Positions 43,960-52,714 of a stretch of DNA of 64,000 nt are shown one piece after another; the stretch's first letter is position 1, and every line of letters begins with the position of its first letter. The notes beneath the pieces are model-generated. The model saw nothing but the letters and a program-made list of their open reading frames with translations. It did not search any database and was not told where the DNA came from. The stretch covers positions 23,283 to 87,282 of the forward strand of contig NZ_JAMZGF010000019.1 of NCBI RefSeq assembly GCF_024158915.1, written 5' to 3'. Source of the stretch: Chryseobacterium sp. S0630. GTDB taxonomy: Bacteria; Bacteroidota; Bacteroidia; Flavobacteriales; Weeksellaceae. The position numbers were made by a program, and so were the translations under genes.

Positions 43960-44802
43960 TTATTTAGATTTTATTGCATTAAAAGCTTTTCCAGGTAGAC
44001 CTCTCAGAACAGAACCAGCCTTATTACTCAACTTATTACCGGATTCAGGATCAACTAAAAGATTGGCAAATTGTGGAACTTTTAATATCATAAGTATCAT
44101 GATAACCTGAAAAGCAATAGACAGAAGAACATTCGTGAATTCTGTCTTATCAACAGACAAAAGAACTATAATTACTTTCAGAATTGTTAATATGGGTTCC
44201 CATAGCAGTATAGACAGGAAACCAAAGAACCATGACTTCAGAATTCTTTCATTAGATACAATAAGTGAAAAAGGCAAAACAAATATTCCCAACACATAAT
44301 AGACAAATATCATCAGTAATTGTCTCATTAAGATATACCCTCCAACAACAGAAGCAATAAAATAAATAATGATATGGAAAAGTTCTAAAAAGGGATTAAT
44401 CTGCAGAACATCATACACACCATTTCCATCTGCCCCAGTTCCCTGCACATGGGTTATAGCAGTTTGAAAGGCCTGATCAAAATCAGCAGGGCTGCGTCCT
44501 GTCACTTTATAGGCACCATGTTTTATTATATCGGATAAAATATCTACAGTATCAAATAATAATAATTTTACCAGAGGAATATATAATGTAATTGCCATAA
44601 GAGTGAGAATAGGTCTTAAAAGAGCATCCCGTCCAATCTTTTCATCCGGATCAGCCATTGCTTTCATTACTTTATACCCCACAAAAACAAACGTAAATGT
44701 AACGGCTATGAGAAGAACGTAAGGTCTCGACTCATTAATAAAGAGATCAAATCTAGTCTGAAGAATTGATCTATATTGATCTAGAATTTCATTTATTGTC
44801 AT
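43960..44802 (-). CDS. traJ: VirB6/TraJ-like T4SS inner-membrane protein
   Basis: A 280-residue polytopic membrane protein with about six hydrophobic segments (PYVLLIAVTFTFVFVGYKVM, LLRPILTLMAITLYIPLVKL, HIIIYFIASVVGGYILMRQL, ILLWEPILTILKVIIVLLSV and others) and a short soluble loop between them. Size, topology and position in a T4SS operon fit the VirB6-like TraJ subunit of Bacteroidetes conjugation systems. It would form part of the inner-membrane channel. The basic C-terminus (GSVLRGLPGKAFNAIKSK) faces the cytosol. Confidence 0.7.
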   Translation of the reverse strand: MTINEILDQYRSILQTRFDLFINESRPYVLLIAVTFTFVFVGYKVMKAMADPDEKIGRDALLRPILTLMAITLYIPLVKLLLFDTVDILSDIIKHGAYKVTGRSPADFDQAFQTAITHVQGTGADGNGVYDVLQINPFLELFHIIIYFIASVVGGYILMRQLLMIFVYYVLGIFVLPFSLIVSNERILKSWFFGFLSILLWEPILTILKVIIVLLSVDKTEFTNVLLSIAFQVIMILMILKVPQFANLLVDPESGNKLSNKAGSVLRGLPGKAFNAIKSK

Positions 44803-44858
44803 TTAGCGTGTAGTTTTAACCATCGATAACTTTTTCATTTTACAGATGTTATTATATA

Positions 44859-45437
44859 TTATTTAAGTAAGACTTTATTAATGACCGATAAGGATTCCAG
44901 GTCTTTCTTGATAGACAAAACTGTGGCTCTGATTTTCAAAATCCTTATTAAAAGCTTTCCGAAAACAGTATAAACCTGCCCCACACCTCCGGAGAGAATT
45001 CCGGATGCTAAGTATCTGTAATAGTCATATTGGGCTTCATCTAAATACTTGTCTTCTGTTTCAAGATCACCAGTTTTCTTTATCAATGAATATTTAAGAG
45101 ATAATGGAGTGAACTTTATGATGTCAATAACCTTTTTTATATCTTTTATTTCTTTTTTGGTAGTTTCAATTGTAGCAATAGAAGCAGCGGCAAGCGCAAG
45201 GCTGTTGATGTTTACCACACTCTTTTTATCATCAATCTCTTTTTCCAGCTTTATAAGTTTTTCCAGCAACTTATTCTGTTCGTCCTTTAGGGCAATTTCT
45301 GCCCCTAATCCTGCAACAATTCCAGCTTTGGTTCCTGCAACTACATAATCCGTAATATCAAAAGACACTGTCTGCGTATAAAAAAAACTAAAGCTAAAAA
45401 GAAGGAGGAATGTAGATAGTTGTTTAATAGTTTTCAT
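44859..45437 (-). CDS. Small secreted helical protein of the T4SS operon (1)
   Basis: A 192-residue exported protein (signal MKTIKQLSTFLLLFSFSFFYTQ). The body is helical with a coiled-coil-like segment (LLEKLIKLEKEIDD) and a long hydrophobic C-terminal helix region. No family recognised. It overlaps the next upstream gene by 14 bases, which shows co-translation. It is one of five neighbouring small secreted proteins that may form a VirB5-like pilus tip or periplasmic scaffold (inference). Confidence 0.65.
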   Translation of the reverse strand: MKTIKQLSTFLLLFSFSFFYTQTVSFDITDYVVAGTKAGIVAGLGAEIALKDEQNKLLEKLIKLEKEIDDKKSVVNINSLALAAASIATIETTKKEIKDIKKVIDIIKFTPLSLKYSLIKKTGDLETEDKYLDEAQYDYYRYLASGILSGGVGQVYTVFGKLLIRILKIRATVLSIKKDLESLSVINKVLLK

Positions 45438-45978
45438 CTTCCAGTGTTACTCTTATTACTTTGTCTAATGCCTGCTGAATGAGGCGCAACCGCTCTCCTT
45501 CAGGAATGTAGTTGGTTGTATCCAGATAGTTTGTAATGTTCTCTTTCTCGGAATCATATTTTTTTTTGAATCTTCTTCTTACTAAAAGGTTTGACAGTTT
45601 ACCGCTTGAAAGAGGTGAAACAGCGACTATCGGATATTTATCCTCTATATAACTATAACTTGTTTTGGATACGAATTTCAACATATCATCTTTTTTTGAA
45701 GTTAAACCAGATGATATACGGGTAAGTTCCTTATTAGGTTCTATATAAATATCTTTTGTCCTTGCAACAACAGCACTTTTTGCTATAGCATACCCATTTA
45801 ATTTTCTATGCGCTGAAACAATATCTTTATACAGCTCCTTTGACAGAAGATCATTGGCTGACCAACTCCAAGTTAAATTAATGATAATTTGAGCTTTGAA
45901 GATGACAGACAATAATAATGATCCTACGAAAAATGCCTTAATACTGAATGATCTGAAATCAAAATATAGTATATTCAT
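45424..45978 (-). CDS. Small secreted helical protein of the T4SS operon (2)
   Basis: A 184-residue protein with an N-terminal hydrophobic segment (IKAFFVGSLLLSVIFKAQ) that looks like a signal peptide ending before IIINLTWSWSANDLL. The remainder is mainly helical and rich in Lys/Glu. No family recognised. Its end overlaps the start of the 45437 gene. Confidence 0.6.
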   Translation of the reverse strand: MNILYFDFRSFSIKAFFVGSLLLSVIFKAQIIINLTWSWSANDLLSKELYKDIVSAHRKLNGYAIAKSAVVARTKDIYIEPNKELTRISSGLTSKKDDMLKFVSKTSYSYIEDKYPIVAVSPLSSGKLSNLLVRRRFKKKYDSEKENITNYLDTTNYIPEGERLRLIQQALDKVIRVTLEDENY

Positions 45979-46000
45979 GACTCTGAAAAATTTATATTAA

Positions 46001-46555
46001 CTATTTAACAAATTGCTGAACTAATTTCTTCTTGAGATTACTCTGTTTTATATTTTCATCTACCCTATCAAGTTCCCGGTTAATGGCAGACAGGGATGCC
46101 CTTAATTCTTCATACAGATTAATTTTTTCGCCCAGAATGGTAAGCTTTTCACCATTTAAAAAATTGGAAGACATATTCTCTATCTGGTTGTCTGCTGAAA
46201 GTAAATACACTTTATTCTCTTTCTTTTTTGAATAAAACAGGAAAGAAAGCTTTTCATTATCTTCCTTAAGCTTACTGGCTCTGTCTTTCACATTATTGAT
46301 AATATCATTTACTGTAGAAAGCCAGGCAGCACCACCATAATACAGAAGCCTTTTTCTATACTCTTTTACAAAATCTTTCGTCCTTTTCTCTGTTGTTTCT
46401 TCTCTTTCTTTTAAAAAAATATTTTCTACAATAATTGCAGCTGAACCAAGGTTTGAAGGTACGTCCGAAATTGGTCCAATAGGATTATTGGCAAATGGTT
46501 GGGAATAAGCTTTTATTGAAACAAATAATAACAGTACTATTAAAAACCTGTACAT
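46001..46555 (-). CDS. Small secreted helical protein of the T4SS operon (3)
   Basis: A 184-residue protein with signal peptide MYRFLIVLLLFVSIKAYSQ. The mature part is almost all helix with heptad-like segments (KEREETTEKRTKDFVKEY, LSAINRELDRVDENIKQ). No family recognised. It lies 22 bases upstream of the next gene in the same direction. Confidence 0.65.
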   Translation of the reverse strand: MYRFLIVLLLFVSIKAYSQPFANNPIGPISDVPSNLGSAAIIVENIFLKEREETTEKRTKDFVKEYRKRLLYYGGAAWLSTVNDIINNVKDRASKLKEDNEKLSFLFYSKKKENKVYLLSADNQIENMSSNFLNGEKLTILGEKINLYEELRASLSAINRELDRVDENIKQSNLKKKLVQQFVK

Positions 46556-46585
46556 ATTGGAATAAATTTATAGTTGAATAGAAAA

Positions 46586-47176
46586 CTAAAATACAATTTC
46601 AAGGTTCTTGATCAATTGGATGAGATCCGGATTAGATTGTATCAGAAGTGCCAAAGCAGGCAAAGTCATAACACCAAAAACTTCCTTATCATTTTTAGAA
46701 TATACCCTTACCAGCAGGTCACGAACTCTATAGATTTCCTGTCTTTCAGACGCTTTAATTTTTGAGGCATCAACACTTTGAAGAGCAAGAAGCACTAATT
46801 TATCTAATGCCAGAGATTTTAAATAATCTTTCTTAACATTGGTTATATAAGGCATTTTTTTAAACTGGTTCAATATAACAGGTCCTACCCCTAAAGCCCC
46901 GGTAGTTAAAGACTTAATAATAAAACTATTCTGCTTGTCAAATTTATTTGACTTTTTATAATTCCTTTCCAAAAATTCTTCATCATTCTTAATCATTTCT
47001 TCCAGATGATCATTTTGTAACTTTAGCTGCACAGCTCTTGCACTGGTATGTAAAAGAACTTCTGCAAGCTTTTTCCTTGTATCTGAATCTGTATTATTCA
47101 AATGAATAGCAACATGAAAAATCTGAGCTGAAAACAGCTGAAATGTTAAAAAAAATATAATGGATAATACTCTCAT
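46586..47176 (-). CDS. Small secreted helical protein of the T4SS operon (4)
   Basis: A 196-residue protein with signal peptide MRVLSIIFFLTFQLFSAQ. The body is helical (LKLQNDHLEEMIKNDEEFLE, LVRVYSKNDKEVFGVMTL). No family recognised. It is similar in size and style to its neighbours, so the five may be diverged paralogs, though I cannot align them convincingly by eye. Confidence 0.65.
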   Translation of the reverse strand: MRVLSIIFFLTFQLFSAQIFHVAIHLNNTDSDTRKKLAEVLLHTSARAVQLKLQNDHLEEMIKNDEEFLERNYKKSNKFDKQNSFIIKSLTTGALGVGPVILNQFKKMPYITNVKKDYLKSLALDKLVLLALQSVDASKIKASERQEIYRVRDLLVRVYSKNDKEVFGVMTLPALALLIQSNPDLIQLIKNLEIVF

Positions 47177-47221
47177 AATACTATATTATTAAAACTTATT
47201 ATACATGAATAAATATTGAAG

Positions 47222-47719
47222 TTACTTAGGTATAAGACCTAATTTGTAGAATAGATTGCTTTGTTCTGCCTCATATTTCATTTCATCCAATTCCTTAGTC
47301 AGAAAATTCAAAGTACTTATAAATCCTTCATCCAGCTTTTCTCTGTTTCCGCGGTTAATCTTTATTCCTACGCCTGCTATATATGCATCTTCCAATATGC
47401 TGTTTGCGGCTTTAATATATGCCAGTTTCTTTTTGCACTTGCTTTTCTTAACAGGATTAAGGTAAGGGTTGCAAACGTTGGCATATTTGGAAAAATTAAT
47501 AAGATCCTTTTTAGAGATCGTGGTTCTGGCCGAATTTTCAATTTCATTAACAACCTCAGTCTGAACCAGCTCATCTAAGCTTTTTTTTGTAGCTTTTTCA
47601 TAATTATTAGTGCCATCTTTCTCAATAATTCTCTCCACTAAACCTATGGGATCAATGTAGGGTAACTGTCCCTTATACTGCAGTGAAAAAAACAGGAATA
47701 GCAGAATCAGATATTTCAT
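47222..47719 (-). CDS. Small secreted helical protein of the T4SS operon (5)
   Basis: A 165-residue protein with signal peptide MKYLILLFLFFSLQYKGQ. Two Cys residues (CNPYLNPVKKSKC) could form a disulfide in the periplasm. The rest is helical (LNFLTKELDEMKYEAEQ). No family recognised. It is the first of the five small secreted genes and starts 12 bases after the TraN-like gene. Confidence 0.65.
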   Translation of the reverse strand: MKYLILLFLFFSLQYKGQLPYIDPIGLVERIIEKDGTNNYEKATKKSLDELVQTEVVNEIENSARTTISKKDLINFSKYANVCNPYLNPVKKSKCKKKLAYIKAANSILEDAYIAGVGIKINRGNREKLDEGFISTLNFLTKELDEMKYEAEQSNLFYKLGLIPK

Positions 47720-47731
47720 AACTGAATATAT

Positions 47732-48592
47732 TTATATGTATTCCGGAAATAAAAGCTTCTTTCTGGGAATGCGGATATTTACGCTTCTGCCTCCGGCATG
47801 CTCCCCTACTTCAAGACTCAATATCTCATCTTCGTTTAAGGTGAACTTATCAAAGATGAAGGTAAGAACTCTTGTTTCACCCAATTTTATATTTCGCTGG
47901 TCGCCACAGGATTTTACCGGTGTCAGTATTCTCTCCTGATATACATAATCTTTCTTTGCCGCATTATTATTCTTGAGTTTTGATCTGAAAAGGACCTGGT
48001 CTATATCCAGAGTGATTTTAGAGGTATTATAGATTTCTACGCGTAATACAATTTTATTCTGAAAATTTCTGTAATAGATTCCATTTAAAGTCAGGTTCAA
48101 TCCATCACTATTATCTTTAATTTTTACGGTAGAAGGAGCATTTTCAGATAACATACACAATTCCTGAAGATCTTGTGCTGTTTTTTCTTCCTTTTCAATT
48201 TTGTTGATATTTTCCTTTGCAAAATAATCTATCTTAGTAAGGGTTTCCACTGCCTTATACGTTGTAATATTCGGGTCTCTGTTGTACCCCATATCAATAG
48301 AATAATAGCTTCCTTTACCGTTAATAACCGTAAGATTTGCCTGTTGACTTTTTGGATCATTCAGCTCTTCTCCCGTATGCTTTAATTTTAGCATATTACC
48401 AATGGTATCTGCAACGAAATAAGTAGATCCCACATCCACATACTTTATTTTTTCGTCAAAAATAATGTGTGTTGTTTTCACATCTGAAACTTCAATTGCC
48501 TGGCGTTGAGATAGAGGCTCCAATATTTCCTGGGCGAAAGATCCCTGAGAGCACATAAAAAATAGAATAAATAATACAATGTGTTTTTTCAT
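47732..48592 (-). CDS. traN: TraN/VirB9-like T4SS outer-membrane complex protein
   Basis: A 286-residue protein with a signal peptide (1-21, ending FAQ). THIIFDEKIKYVDVGSTYFVAD is the typical N-terminal strand region of Bacteroidetes conjugative TraN. The C-terminal half is beta-rich (LTLNGIYYRNFQNKIVLRVEI, LTFIFDKFTL, VGEHAGGRSVNIRIP). It corresponds to VirB9 in the outer-membrane core complex. Its start overlaps the stop of the VirB4-like gene by four bases (ATGA), which indicates translational coupling. Confidence 0.8.
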   Translation of the reverse strand: MKKHIVLFILFFMCSQGSFAQEILEPLSQRQAIEVSDVKTTHIIFDEKIKYVDVGSTYFVADTIGNMLKLKHTGEELNDPKSQQANLTVINGKGSYYSIDMGYNRDPNITTYKAVETLTKIDYFAKENINKIEKEEKTAQDLQELCMLSENAPSTVKIKDNSDGLNLTLNGIYYRNFQNKIVLRVEIYNTSKITLDIDQVLFRSKLKNNNAAKKDYVYQERILTPVKSCGDQRNIKLGETRVLTFIFDKFTLNEDEILSLEVGEHAGGRSVNIRIPRKKLLFPEYI

Positions 48593-50946
48593 TTCTTTTG
48601 AGAATTTAAATCAATAAAATCATTAATAGCCACAGACATGTTTCCTTTTGCTTCATATATACCCCGGATTATTTTGTTTTCATCAGCATTGGAAGAATAA
48701 CATGCATATCTTTCAGGGGATACTTTGACTTTATATACATTAGACATACTTCCTACTTTCACATATACTTCTCCTTTGTCTGTAGAGTAAAGTTTTTGAA
48801 GATCAGATTCACTGAGTGACAAATATTTGGAAAACTTATCTTTAGATGCCATTTTCTTTTTATGTGAAAGCATAATCAAGGTATCCGTATTATTTACCAT
48901 GGCAGGGCCGGCAGCAGTATCTAAAATATCTTCCAAATCCTGGGTCGCAATAGCAACTTCTCCATAAAACTTACGAACGGTCTTATACAAATATTTAATA
49001 AACTCTGCCATTTCTCCTTTAGAAATAGGTTTCCAACACTCGTCTATAAATATTGATTTTTTCTCTCCGGGAATCTTCTGAATCTTCGTCATCACCAGAT
49101 TAATACACAACATCGTAACTAAAGGGAACAGTATAGGATGGTCTTTGATATTGTCCATTTCGAATACAATAAAACGCTCATGAATCAGGTTCGCAGGTTC
49201 TGCTGCATTGAGTATATCTTTATAATGTCCGTCGTAAAAATCTTTGAGAGAGAGTTTAAAGCTGATTTTATCAAAATAACTTGATTCTTCTTCAACCGCT
49301 GTATTTTCTGATATAAACTCATAGAAAGTAGACATACAAGGAAAAATACCATTCTTGACGACATGTTCGTAATAAAGATCCAGATAGCTGGACAGTATTT
49401 GTTTTTCTTCTCTGGAAGCTCCTTCTTCTCCTTTCCATAAGAAAAAGATCAGTGAAAGCAGAAAGGTTTTCTTATCTATGTTAATTTCATCTTCATCATA
49501 GTAATAGAAAGGATTAAATTGTAAAGGTGAGTTTAAGTCGTATGTAAAGTAAACACCCTCCACCAATTCACATAGCTTTTTATAGGAGTTTCCTATATCT
49601 ATCATTACAATATGGTGACCCTGCTCATAATACTGACTCGCAATATGATTGATCAAAAATGACTTCCCGGTTCCTGAAGGCCCGAAAATTAATCTATTTC
49701 TGTTCACAATGATTCCCTTTTTAACAGGTTCGTCCCATAAGTCAAGACGTAAAGGAGATTCATTTTTACGGTCACAGAAAAGAATTCCGTCTTTATTACT
49801 CTCGTAATAGGACTCAAAATTCAATAATGAAGAGGTTTGCTCGGATATACCAATAAATTTATGATTCTCTGAAATATAAGCAGGAGCTCCGGGGCAATTA
49901 TTCATATATAATTCCTTTAAGGCATACTTAACCTGATAAGGCGTAATTCCTAAATCCCTGAAAGCATTTTCTAATAAGTTGACGTCATGCTCCAATTTCT
50001 TCTGCGAAACATTCCAGACGATCACACTAAAGTGCTGATAAATAAATGTCAATTCTCTTTCCAAAACATCTTCTACCAGATCTTCTACCTGTTGGTAAGT
50101 AACCTGATTTTCTCTTGAAAGTATCGCCATACTTTTAAATTGATTCATTTTGGTCTTCAGAGAAGAAAAAACTTTTTCTGAATCTTCAATAAAAATCACC
50201 TGGTTGTAGATATGGTTTACATCCAGCCCTGTAGATACCGGCTGTATAAAAGGAATTCTGAAATCAGTTTTAGGTGTAGAATATTCAATGCTTTTGATGG
50301 TGCTGTTAATGGTAATAGGAAGTTGATTATTTGAAGAAATGGTATACAATTCTGCAAATTTATTTCCTACCTGCAAGTTCCTGTCAAAAAACATATCTCT
50401 CAGGTTAGTCTCTCCTTCTTTCGAAAGAGATAAATATTTCCCTAAAAGAGCAATAATCTGATCACTATTCAATCTTTCCACAGTGAAAAAGCTTTCCTTT
50501 GTTAAAAATGAAAGACTCGATTCTACTGCCTTGATAAAATCATCTATTCCGTCTAAGTATTTATTATACTGGCTGGAGTTATTAAGTATACTTACTTTAC
50601 TTTTAGAATCTTTTATTATTGTAAGATAACACTCATGGCTCATGGTCGGCTTTTCATGGAAAAACCTGTTATCACTTGCTGATAAAAAATTAGGACTCTC
50701 AGATACATGCTCTGTGATAGAATCTACAAAAAAGAAATCCTGTTTCTGCAAAATTGTTCCGGCAGGTAAAGATCTGATCACTTTGTCAAAAATCACACTA
50801 ATCTGCTCAATCTGATCGCTATCAAGCGAATATATCTGAGGAAGCATAACCTTATAGACCAGGCCAACATCTCCTTTTTTACTAATTAGCAAATCATCAT
50901 CTACAGCTAATATGTTAAATATTTTTTTGATATCTATATCTTTCAT
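48589..50946 (-). CDS. traG: VirB4/TraG-like T4SS ATPase
   Basis: A 785-residue cytosolic ATPase. The Walker A motif GPSGTGKS has K428, followed by HIVMIDIGNSYKKLCEL. Walker B is KSIFIDECWKPI, then a sensor region (AIATQDLEDIL). The N-terminal part (about 1-400) fits the VirB4/TraG N domain of Bacteroidetes conjugation systems. It would power substrate transfer and pilus assembly. The motifs are intact. It is 42 bases downstream of traM and overlaps traN. Confidence 0.9.
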   Translation of the reverse strand: MKDIDIKKIFNILAVDDDLLISKKGDVGLVYKVMLPQIYSLDSDQIEQISVIFDKVIRSLPAGTILQKQDFFFVDSITEHVSESPNFLSASDNRFFHEKPTMSHECYLTIIKDSKSKVSILNNSSQYNKYLDGIDDFIKAVESSLSFLTKESFFTVERLNSDQIIALLGKYLSLSKEGETNLRDMFFDRNLQVGNKFAELYTISSNNQLPITINSTIKSIEYSTPKTDFRIPFIQPVSTGLDVNHIYNQVIFIEDSEKVFSSLKTKMNQFKSMAILSRENQVTYQQVEDLVEDVLERELTFIYQHFSVIVWNVSQKKLEHDVNLLENAFRDLGITPYQVKYALKELYMNNCPGAPAYISENHKFIGISEQTSSLLNFESYYESNKDGILFCDRKNESPLRLDLWDEPVKKGIIVNRNRLIFGPSGTGKSFLINHIASQYYEQGHHIVMIDIGNSYKKLCELVEGVYFTYDLNSPLQFNPFYYYDEDEINIDKKTFLLSLIFFLWKGEEGASREEKQILSSYLDLYYEHVVKNGIFPCMSTFYEFISENTAVEEESSYFDKISFKLSLKDFYDGHYKDILNAAEPANLIHERFIVFEMDNIKDHPILFPLVTMLCINLVMTKIQKIPGEKKSIFIDECWKPISKGEMAEFIKYLYKTVRKFYGEVAIATQDLEDILDTAAGPAMVNNTDTLIMLSHKKKMASKDKFSKYLSLSESDLQKLYSTDKGEVYVKVGSMSNVYKVKVSPERYACYSSNADENKIIRGIYEAKGNMSVAINDFIDLNSQKK

Positions 50947-50988
50947 AATCTTAGGAAATAATTCTTAATACCATTTTATAAGACTTCT

Positions 50989-52170
50989 CTAATTAGAAAC
51001 AGAGTTATTATTGGATGCTCTTATATTGATCCATAATTGGTATTTTTTAGGTAAAAACACTCTTTTTTTCTCAAATACTTCTTTACTGATTTCTTTTCCA
51101 GCTGATAAAATTGCCAGGTTTCTGGCCTCCTTTAAATCGACCCCAGTATTAGTACCTCCTAAAATAGAACCGCTTGCATTTGTTCCTCTTTCAATGGCGT
51201 AATCAAAAACATCTTTCGAAACTGTTGATGGTATTTTAAGCCAGGAATGGTTATTCATATGAATACCTTCTCTTCCGTCATAATCATACACTCTAAAGTT
51301 TAGCAGGTAAAGAACATTATCTTTTTTATAACTTTCAATATCAATATTTATACGGTCTTCTCCTAAAGATATTCTTCCATAAACAATTGTATTCTTAGGA
51401 ATTACCAGCCCACCTGAGACATCTGAAAGCCTCATATCTTCTTTTATTCTTATAGGAATAATACTTTTGTCTAGTATTCTCTTCTGTTCTATAGTTTCTG
51501 AAGGAATGAGTTGTAAAATCTTTTTATTACTGCCAGCTGTTGTCCCCTGGAAAAAATTCTTTTGATCTCTGGTATCATTTTTAGCCAGATTCTTTTTATT
51601 TTCTCTTGTTTTTGAAGTACTAACCGAATCTGCAGAATTACCAGAGACTGCATTTTCCGCTAATCCTGAACGAATCTTATTCTGAAGCTCAAATATTTTA
51701 CTCAAACTATTTTCAGGGTCTGAACCATAACCGGAACTATAGCCTGAGCCTGAACTATACCCAGAACCGGAACCGGAAGGATAGCTTCTCTCTTGTGAAG
51801 AAATGCTAGATAAAGCTTTCATGTAACGCTCTTGCCTTTTAGCATAGTCATTTTCTTCACTCTGGCCATTAAAGTTCTGCAGTTGTTCCTGCAATAATTT
51901 TTCATCTTCCGGAAGTTCGGTATCTATACCATATTTTCCATCTTTTGAAAAATACTTCTTTAGATCCCTTTCATCCTGATTATAAATTTCTAATTTTGAT
52001 CTTTCTTCAAGCTGTTTCTCATCTACATTGGGAGTTAAAATCAATTTATCATTGGACTCCTTCATTTTTGGGAAAAGTATGAGGCTCATAATCAAAATAA
52101 GAATCCCTAAGGCAGCCACAAAAACAACCCCAATGATGATCTTTTTTTTCTTGTCTAGATTTGCAAACAT
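50989..52170 (-). CDS. traM: TraM/VirB10-like T4SS protein
   Basis: A 393-residue protein with a short cytosolic N-terminus, one membrane span (IIIGVVFVAALGILILIMSL), a long disordered periplasmic linker with a Gly/Ser/Tyr repeat (SGSGYSSGSGYSSGYGS) and a C-terminal beta domain (RLSDVSGGLVIPKNTIVYG, INIDIESYKKDNVLYLLNFRVYDYDGREG). This layout matches conjugative TraM, the VirB10 equivalent that bridges inner and outer membranes. It lies 3 bases after the M23 peptidase. Confidence 0.85.
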   Translation of the reverse strand: MFANLDKKKKIIIGVVFVAALGILILIMSLILFPKMKESNDKLILTPNVDEKQLEERSKLEIYNQDERDLKKYFSKDGKYGIDTELPEDEKLLQEQLQNFNGQSEENDYAKRQERYMKALSSISSQERSYPSGSGSGYSSGSGYSSGYGSDPENSLSKIFELQNKIRSGLAENAVSGNSADSVSTSKTRENKKNLAKNDTRDQKNFFQGTTAGSNKKILQLIPSETIEQKRILDKSIIPIRIKEDMRLSDVSGGLVIPKNTIVYGRISLGEDRINIDIESYKKDNVLYLLNFRVYDYDGREGIHMNNHSWLKIPSTVSKDVFDYAIERGTNASGSILGGTNTGVDLKEARNLAILSAGKEISKEVFEKKRVFLPKKYQLWINIRASNNNSVSN

Positions 52171-52173
52171 ATT

Positions 52174-52674
52174 TTATAAACTATTATTACACATAATATT
52201 CAGAAACAATAAAGGGTCTATTCTTTTACCTTCAAGTATTATTTCATAATGTAGATGAGGTCCTGTAGAATGTCCTGTATTTCCACTTAATCCTATCATT
52301 TGTCCAGGCTTTACATATTCACCTTTTCCAACAAACAGGGCCATTAAATGTCCATACCTGGTTCTAAAACCTCCCTGGTTATCAATTAAGATTGTATTCC
52401 CATATCCTCTTTCGTATGTTGAACTTAATACAATACCGTAATAGGTAGAAAACACAGCAGTTCCTGTAGGTACAGAAAAATCAACACCTTGATGCTTTTT
52501 AAGTACTCCATCAATAGGATGTTTTCGATATCCGTAATGGGATGAAACAATTTTATCATAGGATTCCACCGGTGGTATCATCTTTTGTGATTTTATTTTT
52601 TGACAGGTAAACACTATAAGAAAAACAACATACACAGGAAGCAAGCTATTTCTTTCGCTAAATACTCTATACAT
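52174..52674 (-). CDS. M23-family peptidoglycan peptidase of the T4SS
   Basis: A 166-residue LytM/M23 metallopeptidase. The Zn-binding pattern is visible: HQGVDF (His, Asp), then HSTGPHLHYE (HxH). An N-terminal hydrophobic segment (LLPVYVVFLIVFTCQ) targets it to the envelope, possibly as a lipoprotein by its Cys. It would open peptidoglycan for assembly of the T4SS channel, a role filled by VirB1-type lytic transglycosylases in other systems. It lies between the VirD4-like and traM genes, so it belongs to the machine. Confidence 0.85.
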   Translation of the reverse strand: MYRVFSERNSLLPVYVVFLIVFTCQKIKSQKMIPPVESYDKIVSSHYGYRKHPIDGVLKKHQGVDFSVPTGTAVFSTYYGIVLSSTYERGYGNTILIDNQGGFRTRYGHLMALFVGKGEYVKPGQMIGLSGNTGHSTGPHLHYEIILEGKRIDPLLFLNIMCNNSL

Positions 52675-52714
52675 AAGAAGTTACCATCATTATACATTTT
52701 TTCAATTAAAAAAA

